Origin: Candidatus Limnocylindrales bacterium
GTDB lineage: Bacteria; Moduliflexota; Moduliflexia; Moduliflexales; JAUQPW01
Length of the DNA: 64,000 nt
Assembly (NCBI GenBank): GCA_035559535.1
Contig: DATMBG010000032.1
Location: 83,040 to 147,039 of the forward strand
Direction of reading: 5' to 3'
The translations under genes and the position numbers were made by a program. This document shows, piece after piece, positions 34,807-44,168 of this stretch. The notes under the pieces are model-generated. The model saw nothing but the letters and a program-made list of their open reading frames with translations. It ran no database searches and was not told the origin of the DNA. The number at the start of each line of letters is the position of its first letter. The stretch's first letter is position 1.

Positions 34807-36711
34807 CTCCCTCAGGACCCTGGTATCTCCCGTTCGGATCGTTAAACCCAGCGAATCAAAGTATTCCAACAAGGGGATGGCATACTTTCGACTGATCCCC
34901 AGGAGATCTTTTAAGATTCCTACCTCTATACTCCCTTTGTCCTTTAGGAATTGGACTACGGTGGATTTAATCTCTTCCAGCTTACTTCGATGATAAAAGA
35001 TGGGTTCTCGAACCCGAACAAGGGTTCCGACTTCCAGGAGAAATTGAAAGATCTCTTCGACAAGTTCCCTATTTCCACCGATTTTTTCTAAAACCTCTTC
35101 ATAGTTGGGAGGTTGAAATCCTCCTGATAAATAAATCTCTTCAAGTTTGCGCCGGATTTGCTCCTGCTCAAGGGATAATTGGATATGGTGGGTACTTAAT
35201 CGAACTATTTTTTTATCCACGGTCAAGATCCCGGCTTCTGTTTGTTCTTCTAAAACTTTATTGAAAATCTGAATAGGTAGCTCTTCCGGAAGCTTGCTTC
35301 GGAGTTCCTCCTTGGACATTCCCAATTTTAGGGGATATTTAGCATGAAAATCTTTCAAGTAGGTCTGGACCATTCCTTTCAATTCTTCATAGGTATCTCG
35401 ATGAATAAAAATTCGAGCTTCCGGGTCCATGAGAACCAGTTTTCCCTGTTCCGATAGCTTTTCCAACTCAGACCGGATATTTTGCTTTGAGGCGGTTATT
35501 TGACCTAACAGGGTTTGCACGTTAACGGGCTTCCATCGATTCCACCGGGCATAAACTTCTATCACCTGATCCAGAGACCCTTCTCTGAGTATCCTGAGAT
35601 CTTTCAAGGGTTGCGGGGCAAACCGTTTGTGCTTTTGGGGATGAGGATTGAGGATCTCTCCTCCACCTATGGTGATAACCGGAGAGTAACTCCGGATTAC
35701 ATAACGATCCCCGGCCAAAACAACTCCAGGTGCTTCCAGATGAATTTGTGCAAATGTTTCCTGACCCGGCTCCAATTCTTCGCGATCCAGGAGAACGATC
35801 CGGGCCATGATCTCACTGGTTCCTACATGGAACCGAACCCGTGTCCTATTTTTAAGGGGTTTATCGGCTTTTGCCAGGAGCTGGAGGTGGACATCCAGCA
35901 TATAAGTAGCTTCAACCAAGTCGGGTTCTATTAATACGTCTCCGCGTTCCAGGTTTGCTTTTTCAAGCCCATGCAAATTCAGGGCGGTACGTTGCCCGGC
36001 CCAGGCTTTTTGAACACTCTGGTTATAGGTTTGGATTCCCCGAACCCGGGCTTTTAACTTCTTGGGTAAAACCTCCAGGGTATCCTCGATCTGAACGACC
36101 CCTGAAACTAAGGTACCCGTCACGACGGTACCGAATCCTTTAACGGTAAAAACCCGATCAATGGGAAGACGAAAAATACCTGCAGCATTTCGAGGTTGGA
36201 CTTGAAGGGCCAGTTTTTCTAATTCCCCCTTGAGATGATCGATGCCGACCCCTGTTTTGGAAGAAACGGGAACAATGGGGGCCTTTTCTAGAAAGGAGCC
36301 CTTTATAAAATTTTTTACATCTTCTATCACCAGTTCCAGCCATTCTTCATCGACCAGATCGGACTTTGTCAAAGCCACTATCCCCTGCTGGATCTGAAGG
36401 AGTTGACAAATGGCAAGATGTTCCTCCGTTTGAGGCATAACCCCTTCGTCGGCTGCAATGACGAAAAGGGCCAGATCAATCCCACCCACCCCGGCCAGCA
36501 TATTTTTTACAAACTTCTCGTGACCCGGGACATCTATGATTCCCAATTCGATTTCCGGGGAGAGGCGAAGAAAAGCAAATCCTAAATCAATGGTAATTCC
36601 ACGTTCTTTTTCCTCCTTAAGTCGATCGGTATCAATACCTGTTAAGGCTTTGACAAGGGCTGTTTTGCCATGATCGATATGCCCGGCGGTTCCTATAATG
36701 ATATGCTTCAT
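34801..36711 (-). CDS. selB: Selenocysteine-specific elongation factor
   Basis: This 636-residue translational GTPase has an N-terminal G1 box [27 protein letters not shown] and TKSDLVD, three EF-Tu-like domains, and four winged-helix repeats at the C-terminus (from about residue 375) that bind the SECIS hairpin. It delivers Sec-tRNA to in-frame UGA codons, so the organism likely makes selenoproteins. No selA, selC, selD or obvious selenoprotein lies in the window. Convergent with the FHA gene. Confidence 0.95.
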   Translation of the reverse strand: MKHIIIGTAGHIDHGKTALVKALTGIDTDRLKEEKERGITIDLGFAFLRLSPEIELGIIDVPGHEKFVKNMLAGVGGIDLALFVIAADEGVMPQTEEHLAICQLLQIQQGIVALTKSDLVDEEWLELVIEDVKNFIKGSFLEKAPIVPVSSKTGVGIDHLKGELEKLALQVQPRNAAGIFRLPIDRVFTVKGFGTVVTGTLVSGVVQIEDTLEVLPKKLKARVRGIQTYNQSVQKAWAGQRTALNLHGLEKANLERGDVLIEPDLVEATYMLDVHLQLLAKADKPLKNRTRVRFHVGTSEIMARIVLLDREELEPGQETFAQIHLEAPGVVLAGDRYVIRSYSPVITIGGGEILNPHPQKHKRFAPQPLKDLRILREGSLDQVIEVYARWNRWKPVNVQTLLGQITASKQNIRSELEKLSEQGKLVLMDPEARIFIHRDTYEELKGMVQTYLKDFHAKYPLKLGMSKEELRSKLPEELPIQIFNKVLEEQTEAGILTVDKKIVRLSTHHIQLSLEQEQIRRKLEEIYLSGGFQPPNYEEVLEKIGGNRELVEEIFQFLLEVGTLVRVREPIFYHRSKLEEIKSTVVQFLKDKGSIEVGILKDLLGISRKYAIPLLEYFDSLGLTIRTGDTRVLREL

Positions 36712-36886
36712 ACTTTAAATGTATAAGATAGGGCCTCTCCCCTGTCAAGGTCTTTGATAGGTAAGGAAGGGGATTATTTTCCCAAAAAGACCACAGAAAG
36801 ATTGACAGGGATTCATTTCAAGTATATCGTAGTAAGGGGGCTTAAAAATTATTAAAAGAACCAAAAATTCAATGGGGGGGGTGTTT

Positions 36887-38311
36887 ATGGACAAGAAAAA
36901 ATGGGTCACCGAACTGGCCAAGATTGTCGGGGTTGGGAATGTTCTGTCAACCCGGGAGGATTTAATCGTCTATGAATGTGATGGTCATACCATCGATAAA
37001 GCTCCTCCCGATGTGGTTGTTTTTCCCACCTCCACGCAACAAGTGGTCGATATTGTTAAGTTTGCCTATCGAGAAAAAATTCCCTTCGTCGGTCGCGGAG
37101 CCGGAACGGGATTGAGCGGAGGAGCTTTATCTCTCCAGGGAGGGATTGTCATCGAGTTTTGTAAGATGAACCGAATCCTGGAAATTGATTATGAAAACAA
37201 GCGGGCCGTGGTGGAACCGGGGGTTGTTAACTTACATCTCAGTGAAGCCCTTTCAGAGCAAGGATACTATTATGTACCGGATCCCTCGAGCCAGGCTTCC
37301 TGTACAATCGGCGGAAACATTGCCGAAAATTCCGGAGGACCTCACACCCTGAAATATGGAGTCACCACCAACCATGTATTGGGTCTGGAAGTCGTTTTGC
37401 CGGATGGAGAGGTCATTCAAGTGGGGGGTAAGATGGAAGATCCCCTGGGCTATGATCTAACCGGGATTCTGGTAGGCTCCGAAGGAACCTTCGGATTGGT
37501 AACCAAAGCGATTGTACGCATTATGCATAAACCGGAAGCAGTTAAAACCCTACTGGGTATTTTTGATACAGTGGATGACGCCAGCAGTACCGTTTCGGGA
37601 ATTATTGCCCGGGGAATCATTCCAGGAGCTCTGGAAATGATGGATAACCTGGTCATTCAGGCGGTAGAGGCAGCTACCCAAATCGGTTATCCCCTGGATG
37701 CCGGGGCCGTCCTCATTATTGAACTGGATGGATTTAAGGAGGGAATGGAAGAGCTGGCAGATCAGATTATCCAGGTTTGTAAGGAAAATCGGGTTCGAGA
37801 AGTCCGTGTTGCCCGCTCTGAGGAAGAACGTGCCATAATTTGGAAGGGCCGTAAGGGTGCCTTTAGTGCCATCGGTCGTCTCTCCCCTACGTATTATACC
37901 CAGGACGGTGTGATCCCCAGAACCCGACTGCCGGAAGTTTTAAGGAAAATAGCCGAAATCTCCCAAAAATATGGACTGCGTATTCCCAACGTTTTCCATG
38001 CCGGAGATGGAAATCTTCACCCGCTTATCCTCTTTGATCTTCGCGATAAAAAACAGGTGGAAAAAGCCCTGGAAGCGGGTAGGGAAATCCTCAAAGTTTG
38101 TGTGGACGTGGGAGGAAGTATCACGGGAGAACACGGGATCGGAGTCGAAAAAAACAACTATATGCCCTGGATCTTTACTCCTGAAGATTTAGAAGCCATG
38201 CGTCGAGTTAAAACCGTTTTTAATCCGGATAATCTGCTGAATCCAGGAAAGGTATTTCCTACCTCCAAAGGCTGCAGTGCAGAAGCCAGGTTTTACGGTA
38301 AAGTAGCTTAG
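36887..38311 (+). CDS. glcD: Glycolate oxidase-type FAD subunit
   Basis: This 474-residue FAD-linked oxidase has a PCMH/VAO FAD-binding domain (VGRGAGTGLSGGALSLQGGIVI, given as two motifs) and a C-terminal FAD-oxidase domain (FHAGDGNLHP, GGSITGEHGIGVEK). ATG 36887 is preferred over the ATG 15 nt upstream, because the GGGGGGGTG stretch gives it a ribosome site. It is followed by glcE, glcF and a ferredoxin. The set oxidises glycolate or D-lactate-type 2-hydroxyacids with electrons to Fe-S proteins. The exact substrate is not readable. Confidence 0.9.
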   Translation: MDKKKWVTELAKIVGVGNVLSTREDLIVYECDGHTIDKAPPDVVVFPTSTQQVVDIVKFAYREKIPFVGRGAGTGLSGGALSLQGGIVIEFCKMNRILEIDYENKRAVVEPGVVNLHLSEALSEQGYYYVPDPSSQASCTIGGNIAENSGGPHTLKYGVTTNHVLGLEVVLPDGEVIQVGGKMEDPLGYDLTGILVGSEGTFGLVTKAIVRIMHKPEAVKTLLGIFDTVDDASSTVSGIIARGIIPGALEMMDNLVIQAVEAATQIGYPLDAGAVLIIELDGFKEGMEELADQIIQVCKENRVREVRVARSEEERAIIWKGRKGAFSAIGRLSPTYYTQDGVIPRTRLPEVLRKIAEISQKYGLRIPNVFHAGDGNLHPLILFDLRDKKQVEKALEAGREILKVCVDVGGSITGEHGIGVEKNNYMPWIFTPEDLEAMRRVKTVFNPDNLLNPGKVFPTSKGCSAEARFYGKVA

Positions 38312-38415
38312 GGAAAGGAAATTCTCGAGGGAGAGAATAGGAGAAAGGAAGAACGGAAGAATAAATCGTAGATGGCTTATTTTCTCCTTCTTTTATTCTT
38401 CTATTCTCATTTATC

Positions 38416-39759
38416 TTGGATAACCTTATCAAAGAGCTTATCAATATTGTTGGGGAACCCCACCTTTTGACCTCAGAGATGGATCCCTACAGGGTAGAAG
38501 GTCGGGTTCCCAAAGCCATCGTTTTCCCGGGTACCATTCTGGAAGTTTCTGAAATCCTGGCCCTGGCCGATAAAGAGGGAGTCAGTGTTATTCCCCGTGG
38601 AAGTGGGACGAAGATGCATTTGGGTGGAATTCCCAAAAGGGTTGATTTGGTTCTTTCATTGACCCGCCTCAACCAAATACTTGAATACGAATCGGCAGAT
38701 CTAACCGTGAGGACCCAGGCCGGTATTACCTTGGCAAATCTTCAAAGTACCCTTGCTCAAAGGGGTCAATTTCTGGCATTGGATCCTCCCTTTGCTTCCA
38801 AGGCCACCATCGGTGGGATTTTGTCCACTAACTCCTCTGGACCTTGCAGACTTCTTTATGGAACGGCGCGAGACCTGGTTATCGGAATCAAGGTGGTTCA
38901 CCCGGGCGGTATGGTAACCAAGGGTGGGGGGAAGGTTGTTAAAAATGTGGCCGGGTATGATATGAATAAGCTCTATATAGGAGCTTTAGGAACTTTAGGG
39001 GTGATTGTGGAGGCTAATTTTAAGCTTCGTCCTCTCCCCAGGATGGAGAAAACTCTGTGGGCCACCTTTCCGTCCCTCTCAACGGCCTTTGAAGCTGTCA
39101 CCAGGATTTTCAAATCCGAACTGAGTCCGGCGTTCCTGGAGTTGTTTAATCCCTTGGCCGGAACCTTGTTAAGTCGGGTTATTGAGATTCAAACCCCTGA
39201 AAATAATTTCATCGTAGCCATGGGAGCCGATGAGGTGCCGGAAGCAGTCGAACGGCAGGTAACCCAGGCAGAAAGGGTTTGTAAAGAATCCGGCGCAACC
39301 GATACCCTGATTTTAGCCGGAGAGACAGAAGGGAAACTCCGGAGATCTATTCGGGAGTTTTTCACACTGGCCACTACCCATACCCGTACAACCTTAAGTT
39401 GTAAGGCCAGTATCCCCCCCAAAACCGTTGGGGAACTTTTCCAAATTGTCCATGGGATGGAAAAAAGGTATGAAGTACCCGGTCTGCTTCAAGCCCATGC
39501 AGGAAATGGAATCGTTTATGTTTACTTTTCCCGGCCGGAAACTCCTATAGAAACATGGGTTAAAATGATTGAGGAACTGAGAACTTCGGTTGTTAATTTA
39601 GGTGGAAATCTGGTTGTGGAGTTGGCTCCCATTAATTTGAAAGAAAGGATCGATATCTGGGGGCACCCGGGAAGTAGCTTTCGCCTGATGCAGGGAATTA
39701 AAGCCCAATTCGATCCCCATAACATTTTAAATCCGGGGAGGTTTGTGGGAGGATTGTAA
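38416..39759 (+). CDS. glcE: Glycolate oxidase-type FAD-binding subunit
   Basis: This 447-residue paralogue of GlcD has the FAD-binding domain (VIPRGSGTKMHLGG, GTLGVIVEANFKLRP) but a shorter, diverged C-terminal region. It appears to begin at a TTG at 38416 (LDNLIKELINIVGEPHLLT fits the family N-terminus); no ATG fits before residue 23. The 104-nt gap before it has a purine-rich left half and pyrimidine-rich right half that may pair. Its stop codon abuts the ATG of the next gene. It forms a complex with GlcD and GlcF. Confidence 0.85.
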   Translation: MDNLIKELINIVGEPHLLTSEMDPYRVEGRVPKAIVFPGTILEVSEILALADKEGVSVIPRGSGTKMHLGGIPKRVDLVLSLTRLNQILEYESADLTVRTQAGITLANLQSTLAQRGQFLALDPPFASKATIGGILSTNSSGPCRLLYGTARDLVIGIKVVHPGGMVTKGGGKVVKNVAGYDMNKLYIGALGTLGVIVEANFKLRPLPRMEKTLWATFPSLSTAFEAVTRIFKSELSPAFLELFNPLAGTLLSRVIEIQTPENNFIVAMGADEVPEAVERQVTQAERVCKESGATDTLILAGETEGKLRRSIREFFTLATTHTRTTLSCKASIPPKTVGELFQIVHGMEKRYEVPGLLQAHAGNGIVYVYFSRPETPIETWVKMIEELRTSVVNLGGNLVVELAPINLKERIDIWGHPGSSFRLMQGIKAQFDPHNILNPGRFVGGL

Positions 39760-41064
39760 ATGGAAACAGCAGAATCCAATGTTCTAAATTTAGGGTTTGA
39801 TAATATAGATCCACCCAACTACGATAGGATTTTGGGATGTATCCACTGTGGACTTTGCCTGCAGAAATGCCCTACTTATCGGGAACTTGGGGTAGAAGCC
39901 GATTCTCCTCGTGGACGAATTTATTTAATCAAATCGGTTGCCGATGGGATTCTTCCTATTAATGAGAAATTTGTGGAACATATGTACCTGTGTCTGGATT
40001 GTCGGGCTTGCGAAACTGCCTGCCCCTCTGGGGTCCACTTTGGAGAAATCATGGAAGCAGCCCGAGGCCAGATCGAGCGGAACTGGAAGCGACCTTTCCT
40101 TACCAGACTAATCCGGGATACGGTTTTTAAGGGTATTTTTCCTTATCCCAAACGGATCAGGCTTCTTGCCTCACTTCTCCGGTTTTATCAACGGTCCGGA
40201 CTGCAATCCTTCGTTCGTCGTTCCGGACTTCTTAAAATACTTCCGGGAAATCTGGAGCAGATGGAGCAGATGCTCCCGCCACTTCCTGCTTCAGCAGGAA
40301 ATCTACCCGAAGTCGTCCCGGCTAAAGGGGAGAAAAAATATCGGGTCGGCTTGATCTCGGGTTGCGTCATGAAGGAGATGTTTCCTGCTATTCATCAGGC
40401 TACCCTTAAAGTTCTTACCGAGAACGGATGCGAAGTGGTCATCCCTAGATATCAAAACTGCTGTGGTGCGTTGAACATTCATGGAGGAGTCCGGGAAGTG
40501 GCCAAGAAAATGGCCCGAAATAATATCGATGTGTTCGATCGGGCCCAGGTAGATTTTATTATCATCAATGCTGCCGGATGTGGCTCCACATTGAAAGAAT
40601 ACGGAATTCTTTTGGAGCACGACCCCAACTATGCTGAGAAAGCCAAAACCTTCAGCCAGAAGGTGCGGGATATTTCTGAGTTTTTGGTCGAAATTTCTTT
40701 CAAGAAACCCACCCAAGAGATTCGTAAACGGGTAGCCTATGACGACCCCTGTCACCTCATCCATGGTCAGAAAATAAGTAAGCAACCGCGTATCATCTTG
40801 CAGTCGATCCCCGGACTGGAATTTGTAGAGATTAAAGAAGCGGACTGGTGCTGTGGGAGTGCCGGAATTTACAATATTACCCATCCCGAGATGTCCATGA
40901 AGTTGTTAGAACGTAAAATGGCCCATATTAAAGCTACCCAGGCGGATATTATTGCAACGGGAAATCCAGGCTGTATCTTACAGATTAGAATGGGAGTCCA
41001 AAAGCACGGAATGTCGGCTGAGGTTCTACATCCTGTAGAATTATTAGCACAAGCCTACGAGTAA
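39760..41064 (+). CDS. glcF: Glycolate oxidase-type iron-sulfur subunit
   Basis: This 434-residue protein has two [4Fe-4S] ferredoxin motifs (CIHCGLCLQKC from C27, and CLDCRACETAC from C78) and two CCG domains (NCCGALNIHGG, WCCGSAGIYNITHPEMS). It carries electrons from GlcD to a membrane or soluble acceptor. It starts right after the glcE stop and is followed 6 nt later by a thioredoxin-like ferredoxin. Confidence 0.92.
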   Translation: METAESNVLNLGFDNIDPPNYDRILGCIHCGLCLQKCPTYRELGVEADSPRGRIYLIKSVADGILPINEKFVEHMYLCLDCRACETACPSGVHFGEIMEAARGQIERNWKRPFLTRLIRDTVFKGIFPYPKRIRLLASLLRFYQRSGLQSFVRRSGLLKILPGNLEQMEQMLPPLPASAGNLPEVVPAKGEKKYRVGLISGCVMKEMFPAIHQATLKVLTENGCEVVIPRYQNCCGALNIHGGVREVAKKMARNNIDVFDRAQVDFIIINAAGCGSTLKEYGILLEHDPNYAEKAKTFSQKVRDISEFLVEISFKKPTQEIRKRVAYDDPCHLIHGQKISKQPRIILQSIPGLEFVEIKEADWCCGSAGIYNITHPEMSMKLLERKMAHIKATQADIIATGNPGCILQIRMGVQKHGMSAEVLHPVELLAQAYE

Positions 41065-41069
41065 GGATC

Positions 41070-41402
41070 ATGTCGCGTTTTAAACATCACATCTTTATTT
41101 GTATTAATGTACGTCCCCCGGGTCATGCGAAGGGATGCTGCTCCGAGAAGGGATCTGAAAAAATAGCCGAACTTTTTAAAGAAGAACTTTATCGCCGGGG
41201 CTTCAAGGGCATCATTCGAGCTAATAAGGCGGGTTGTCTTGATGCCTGCGAATTCGGTCCTTCCGTTGTGATCTACCCGGAAGGAGTCTGGTATGGAAAT
41301 GTTCGAACCCCAGAAGATGTCATGGAAATTATCGAACGGCATCTCATCGGTGGGGAAGTGGTTGAGCGCCTTCGGATCCCGGATGAAAAGTTTAGGAGGT
41401 GA
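41070..41402 (+). CDS. Thioredoxin-fold [2Fe-2S] ferredoxin
   Basis: This 110-residue protein resembles the (2Fe-2S) ferredoxins with thioredoxin fold: ICINVRPPGHAKGCC near the N-terminus and AGCLDACEFGPSVVIYPEG near the middle, giving four conserved Cys. It lies 6 nt after glcF and may be its electron acceptor. The next gene overlaps its 3' end in another frame. Confidence 0.88.
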   Translation: MSRFKHHIFICINVRPPGHAKGCCSEKGSEKIAELFKEELYRRGFKGIIRANKAGCLDACEFGPSVVIYPEGVWYGNVRTPEDVMEIIERHLIGGEVVERLRIPDEKFRR

Positions 41403-42489
41403 AGGAAAAGCAGGCCATAAGCCGGATAAAATTCGCCGTATTCTGGTTATCCGGGCCGGTGCCTTGGGAGATACCCTTCTCATGCTTCCCTTAATCCGGG
41501 CTTTAAGACAGGCCTTTCCTGAAGCCTACCTGGAGGTCATGGGTTATGTGGAACGGTTGCAACTTGTTTTGGGTGAGGCCTATGCCCATCACATCAGCTC
41601 TATCGAGCGCAGGGGCCTGGAAGCTTTTTTTGTAAAAGATGCGCCTCTTCCTCCCGATTTAGTCCGCTTCTTCGGGAGTTTTGATTTAATCCTCTCCTAC
41701 AAACAGGATCCAGAAGGACTCTGGACCGAAAATCTCGGTAAAACAGGGGCAACCCTGGTTTATAATTTCAATCCCTTTCCTTCCCAAGAAAACCCCATTC
41801 ATGTTGTAAAATATCTCCTCAATACCTTAAAAAGATTAGACTTGAATCTAGAAACAGCCCATTTACCCGGGAACGCTGAAGATTTTACCGGTGAACAAAT
41901 ACCCGACCTCTATTATCCCAGAATTCAACCTCCTCCCTGGGCCCAAGAGGAAGCTCACCTGTTTTGGAAAGAGAATCGGCTTCCCATGGAAAGGGAGTAC
42001 CCGGTCTTGGCCGTCCATCCAGGGAGTGGAAGCTTAAAAAAAGTCTGGCCTCCTGAGAAATTTGCCCGGGTTTGTCTGGAAGCCTCTAAATCTTATCAGG
42101 CTCGCATTCTCCTCATTTCAGGACCTGCAGATAAAGAAAATGTTCAAAAAGTACTTGAACTTTCCCAAGGGATACATCCGGTCCCGGTCGAAAATAAACC
42201 CCTCTGGCTTCTGGCCGCTATTTTGGAGCGTTGCCGGATTTACCTGGGAAACGATTCGGGCGTAACCCACCTGGCAGCTGCCGTTGGTACCCCTGTCATT
42301 GCACTCTTTGGGCCCAGTCATCCTAAAATCTGGAGACCTCTTGGAAAAAAGGTCAAAATCCTTCAGGCTGAAATAAAAATGACGTCTGTTCATCCGACCC
42401 TTCCTGCTGTCGAGAACCTTTCTGGAGGATTAGAATCCCTGCCGGTTACCACCGTGATGGAGGCCCTGGATGCAATGATCCTCCATTAG
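41383..42489 (+). CDS. Glycosyltransferase family 9 (heptosyltransferase-like)
   Basis: This 368-residue protein has the GT9 N-terminal RILVIRAGALGDTLLMLPLIRAL pattern and the C-terminal NDSGVTHLAAAVGTPVIALFGP nucleotide-sugar site (each shown as its key parts). The frame runs upstream to 41293, but that would overlap the ferredoxin by 110 nt; ATG 41383 gives a 20-nt overlap and a normal N-terminus. It likely adds a heptose or related sugar to LPS core. The last 38 nt of the gene are repeated downstream. Confidence 0.85.
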   Translation: MKSLGGEGKAGHKPDKIRRILVIRAGALGDTLLMLPLIRALRQAFPEAYLEVMGYVERLQLVLGEAYAHHISSIERRGLEAFFVKDAPLPPDLVRFFGSFDLILSYKQDPEGLWTENLGKTGATLVYNFNPFPSQENPIHVVKYLLNTLKRLDLNLETAHLPGNAEDFTGEQIPDLYYPRIQPPPWAQEEAHLFWKENRLPMEREYPVLAVHPGSGSLKKVWPPEKFARVCLEASKSYQARILLISGPADKENVQKVLELSQGIHPVPVENKPLWLLAAILERCRIYLGNDSGVTHLAAAVGTPVIALFGPSHPKIWRPLGKKVKILQAEIKMTSVHPTLPAVENLSGGLESLPVTTVMEALDAMILH

Positions 42490-42554
42490 AAGCCCTGCTT
42501 CAAACGTAGCAGCATTGTTACCACCGTAATGGAGGCCCTGGATGCAATGATCCT
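42445..42554 (+). repeat. 38-bp direct repeat of the glycosyltransferase 3' end
   Basis: 42445-42482 (inside the gene) and 42517-42554 (after the stop) match at 37 of 38 positions. The downstream copy encodes the same TTVMEALDAMIL peptide but has no gene around it. It is probably a remnant of a local duplication or of a rearranged gene end. Confidence 0.85.
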
Positions 42555-42613
42555 GTCCCCTTAAACTCTGTTACCAACACCACAATAAGGTTGAGGATTT
42601 CTCGCTCGTCAAA

Positions 42614-42724
42614 CGAGGACGTTCGACCTACTTACAATGCTTTCTTCTCATCTGATCTCTGAAAGAATCGGAATCTGTTTGATCTAATTGCTTTGCTCAA
42701 ATCTAAGTAGGTCAACCGTCCTCG
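42614..42724. repeat. 21-bp inverted repeat pair, MITE-like spacing
   Basis: The arms 42614-42634 and 42704-42724 match at 19 of 21 (CGAGGACGTTCGACCTACTTA against its complement). They enclose 69 nt with no coding content. This is the main content of the gap 42490-42886, together with a small hairpin (42751-42769) and the promoter below. Confidence 0.65.
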
Positions 42725-42781
42725 GTTAATGGAATTGACAGAGAATTATACCTTTTCACCCTGAAAAGGTTACGTATTTTC

Positions 42782-42810
42782 TTGACTTAACCCTCAACTT
42801 CGGTTAATCT
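42782..42810 (+). promoter_or_regulatory. Sigma-70 promoter for the DUF4384/PEGA gene
   Basis: TTGACT (42782-42787), a 17-nt spacer and TAATCT (42805-42810) lie 76 nt before the ATG at 42887. Confidence 0.55.
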
Positions 42811-42886
42811 CTAGCATCTGATTGTGTCTTAATAATCCAATTACACGAGCACTTTTTATTTTATTAAAGGAAAAGGAGAAGAAGCC

Positions 42887-44053
42887 ATGAGGTTTATAAA
42901 ATCCTTGTATTTTATTCTGTTTGGAATGGCCTTTTGGTTACCCCATATGGCCGATACCTATGCCCAGAGACCCGAAAGACCCAGGCCGCCTACAGATCGT
43001 GGAGAAGGGCCCAAGACGTCGATTGAACGTATTATTCCGGTCCCCCGGCAAGGTGAAGTTAACCTCAGCATCTGGACCAATAAAGGATGCGGATCCACCT
43101 ATTATACGGGAGAATACATTGATGTTTCCTTTACGGTGGATCAGGATAGTTATGTCACACTTTATGATATTGATTCTACGGGAAATGTAACGGTTCTGTT
43201 TCCTAACTCATATTCTCGAGATAACCTGGCCAGGGCGGGTCGTGTCTATACAATACCCAACAAATATTCAGGGTATAATTTGATGATTGAAGGCCCTTCA
43301 GGGCTGGAACTTTTGGAGGGAATTACTTCTACAGATGGATATTACCACTGGTTCTTTGATGGGGTAAGTGTACCTCCCATCTGGTCCAACGAGTGGGGAA
43401 ATCCTACGACATGGGGAGGAAAATATACCCGTGAACCTCTCCCAGGGCCCGATGGAGAGCCTCCGGTTGTTACCAGACGATTTGAAAAAAGGCTCCAGTA
43501 TCAGGGACCTCGGGATCCAAATCAAATTGCAAACTATATCCGCGAACAAATTCGGGATCAATCTCGAACAAAAATTCAGCCGGGCTACCAGTGGGGGCGT
43601 GCTTCCTGTGCCTTTTATGTTATTCATTATCTGGGTTATACCGAGTATGACCCCGGCTTTGAGTCCTCTCCCCCGTCTTATCCTTCTCAACCTTACCCTG
43701 TGCAACCCTATCCCCCCTCTATGGCCCCATCTTATCCGTATTCACCTCAATTTTTTGGTCCTCCCCCTTATTCTCCTACGGCCCCGCAACCTTACCCTGT
43801 ACAGCCTTATCCATCGCAGCCCTATCCCTCTCAGGCTTCTGACCGTACTCTGTCTGTCAATTCTATTCCTCCCCAGGCCCATGTTTTTCTAGATGAGCAA
43901 TATTATGGAATGACTCCTCTGACACTTTATAACGTGGCAGCCGGCCCTCATCGATTACGGATTGAGAAACCGGGATATATAACTTATGAGCAGGTGATCC
44001 AGATAAAGGATCGGGGTCCCACGCAAATTAATGCTTATTTACCATCTTCTTGA
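42887..44053 (+). CDS. Exported protein with DUF4384-like and PEGA domains
   Basis: This 388-residue protein has a signal peptide (to about residue 26, TYAQ). The first half resembles DUF4384 (NLSIWTNKGCGSTYYTGE, VTLYDIDSTGNVTVLFPN), a domain common in envelope and protease-linked proteins. A Pro/Tyr-rich repeat region follows (YPSQPYPVQPYP units, about 275-320). A PEGA domain closes the chain (LSVNSIPPQAHVFLDEQ). AAGGAGAAG precedes the ATG. It probably sits at the cell surface or binds peptidoglycan. No operon partner. Confidence 0.75.
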   Translation: MRFIKSLYFILFGMAFWLPHMADTYAQRPERPRPPTDRGEGPKTSIERIIPVPRQGEVNLSIWTNKGCGSTYYTGEYIDVSFTVDQDSYVTLYDIDSTGNVTVLFPNSYSRDNLARAGRVYTIPNKYSGYNLMIEGPSGLELLEGITSTDGYYHWFFDGVSVPPIWSNEWGNPTTWGGKYTREPLPGPDGEPPVVTRRFEKRLQYQGPRDPNQIANYIREQIRDQSRTKIQPGYQWGRASCAFYVIHYLGYTEYDPGFESSPPSYPSQPYPVQPYPPSMAPSYPYSPQFFGPPPYSPTAPQPYPVQPYPSQPYPSQASDRTLSVNSIPPQAHVFLDEQYYGMTPLTLYNVAAGPHRLRIEKPGYITYEQVIQIKDRGPTQINAYLPSS

Positions 44054-44168
44054 CCCCATTTACCTGGGGAGCTACAAGAGTAACTCTCTAAAAAGAAATA
44101 ACTCCAATACCTCCTGGTCTGCCACGGCAACGTCATGTGGCCGTGGCAAGGTGTTGAATTTTTAAATC

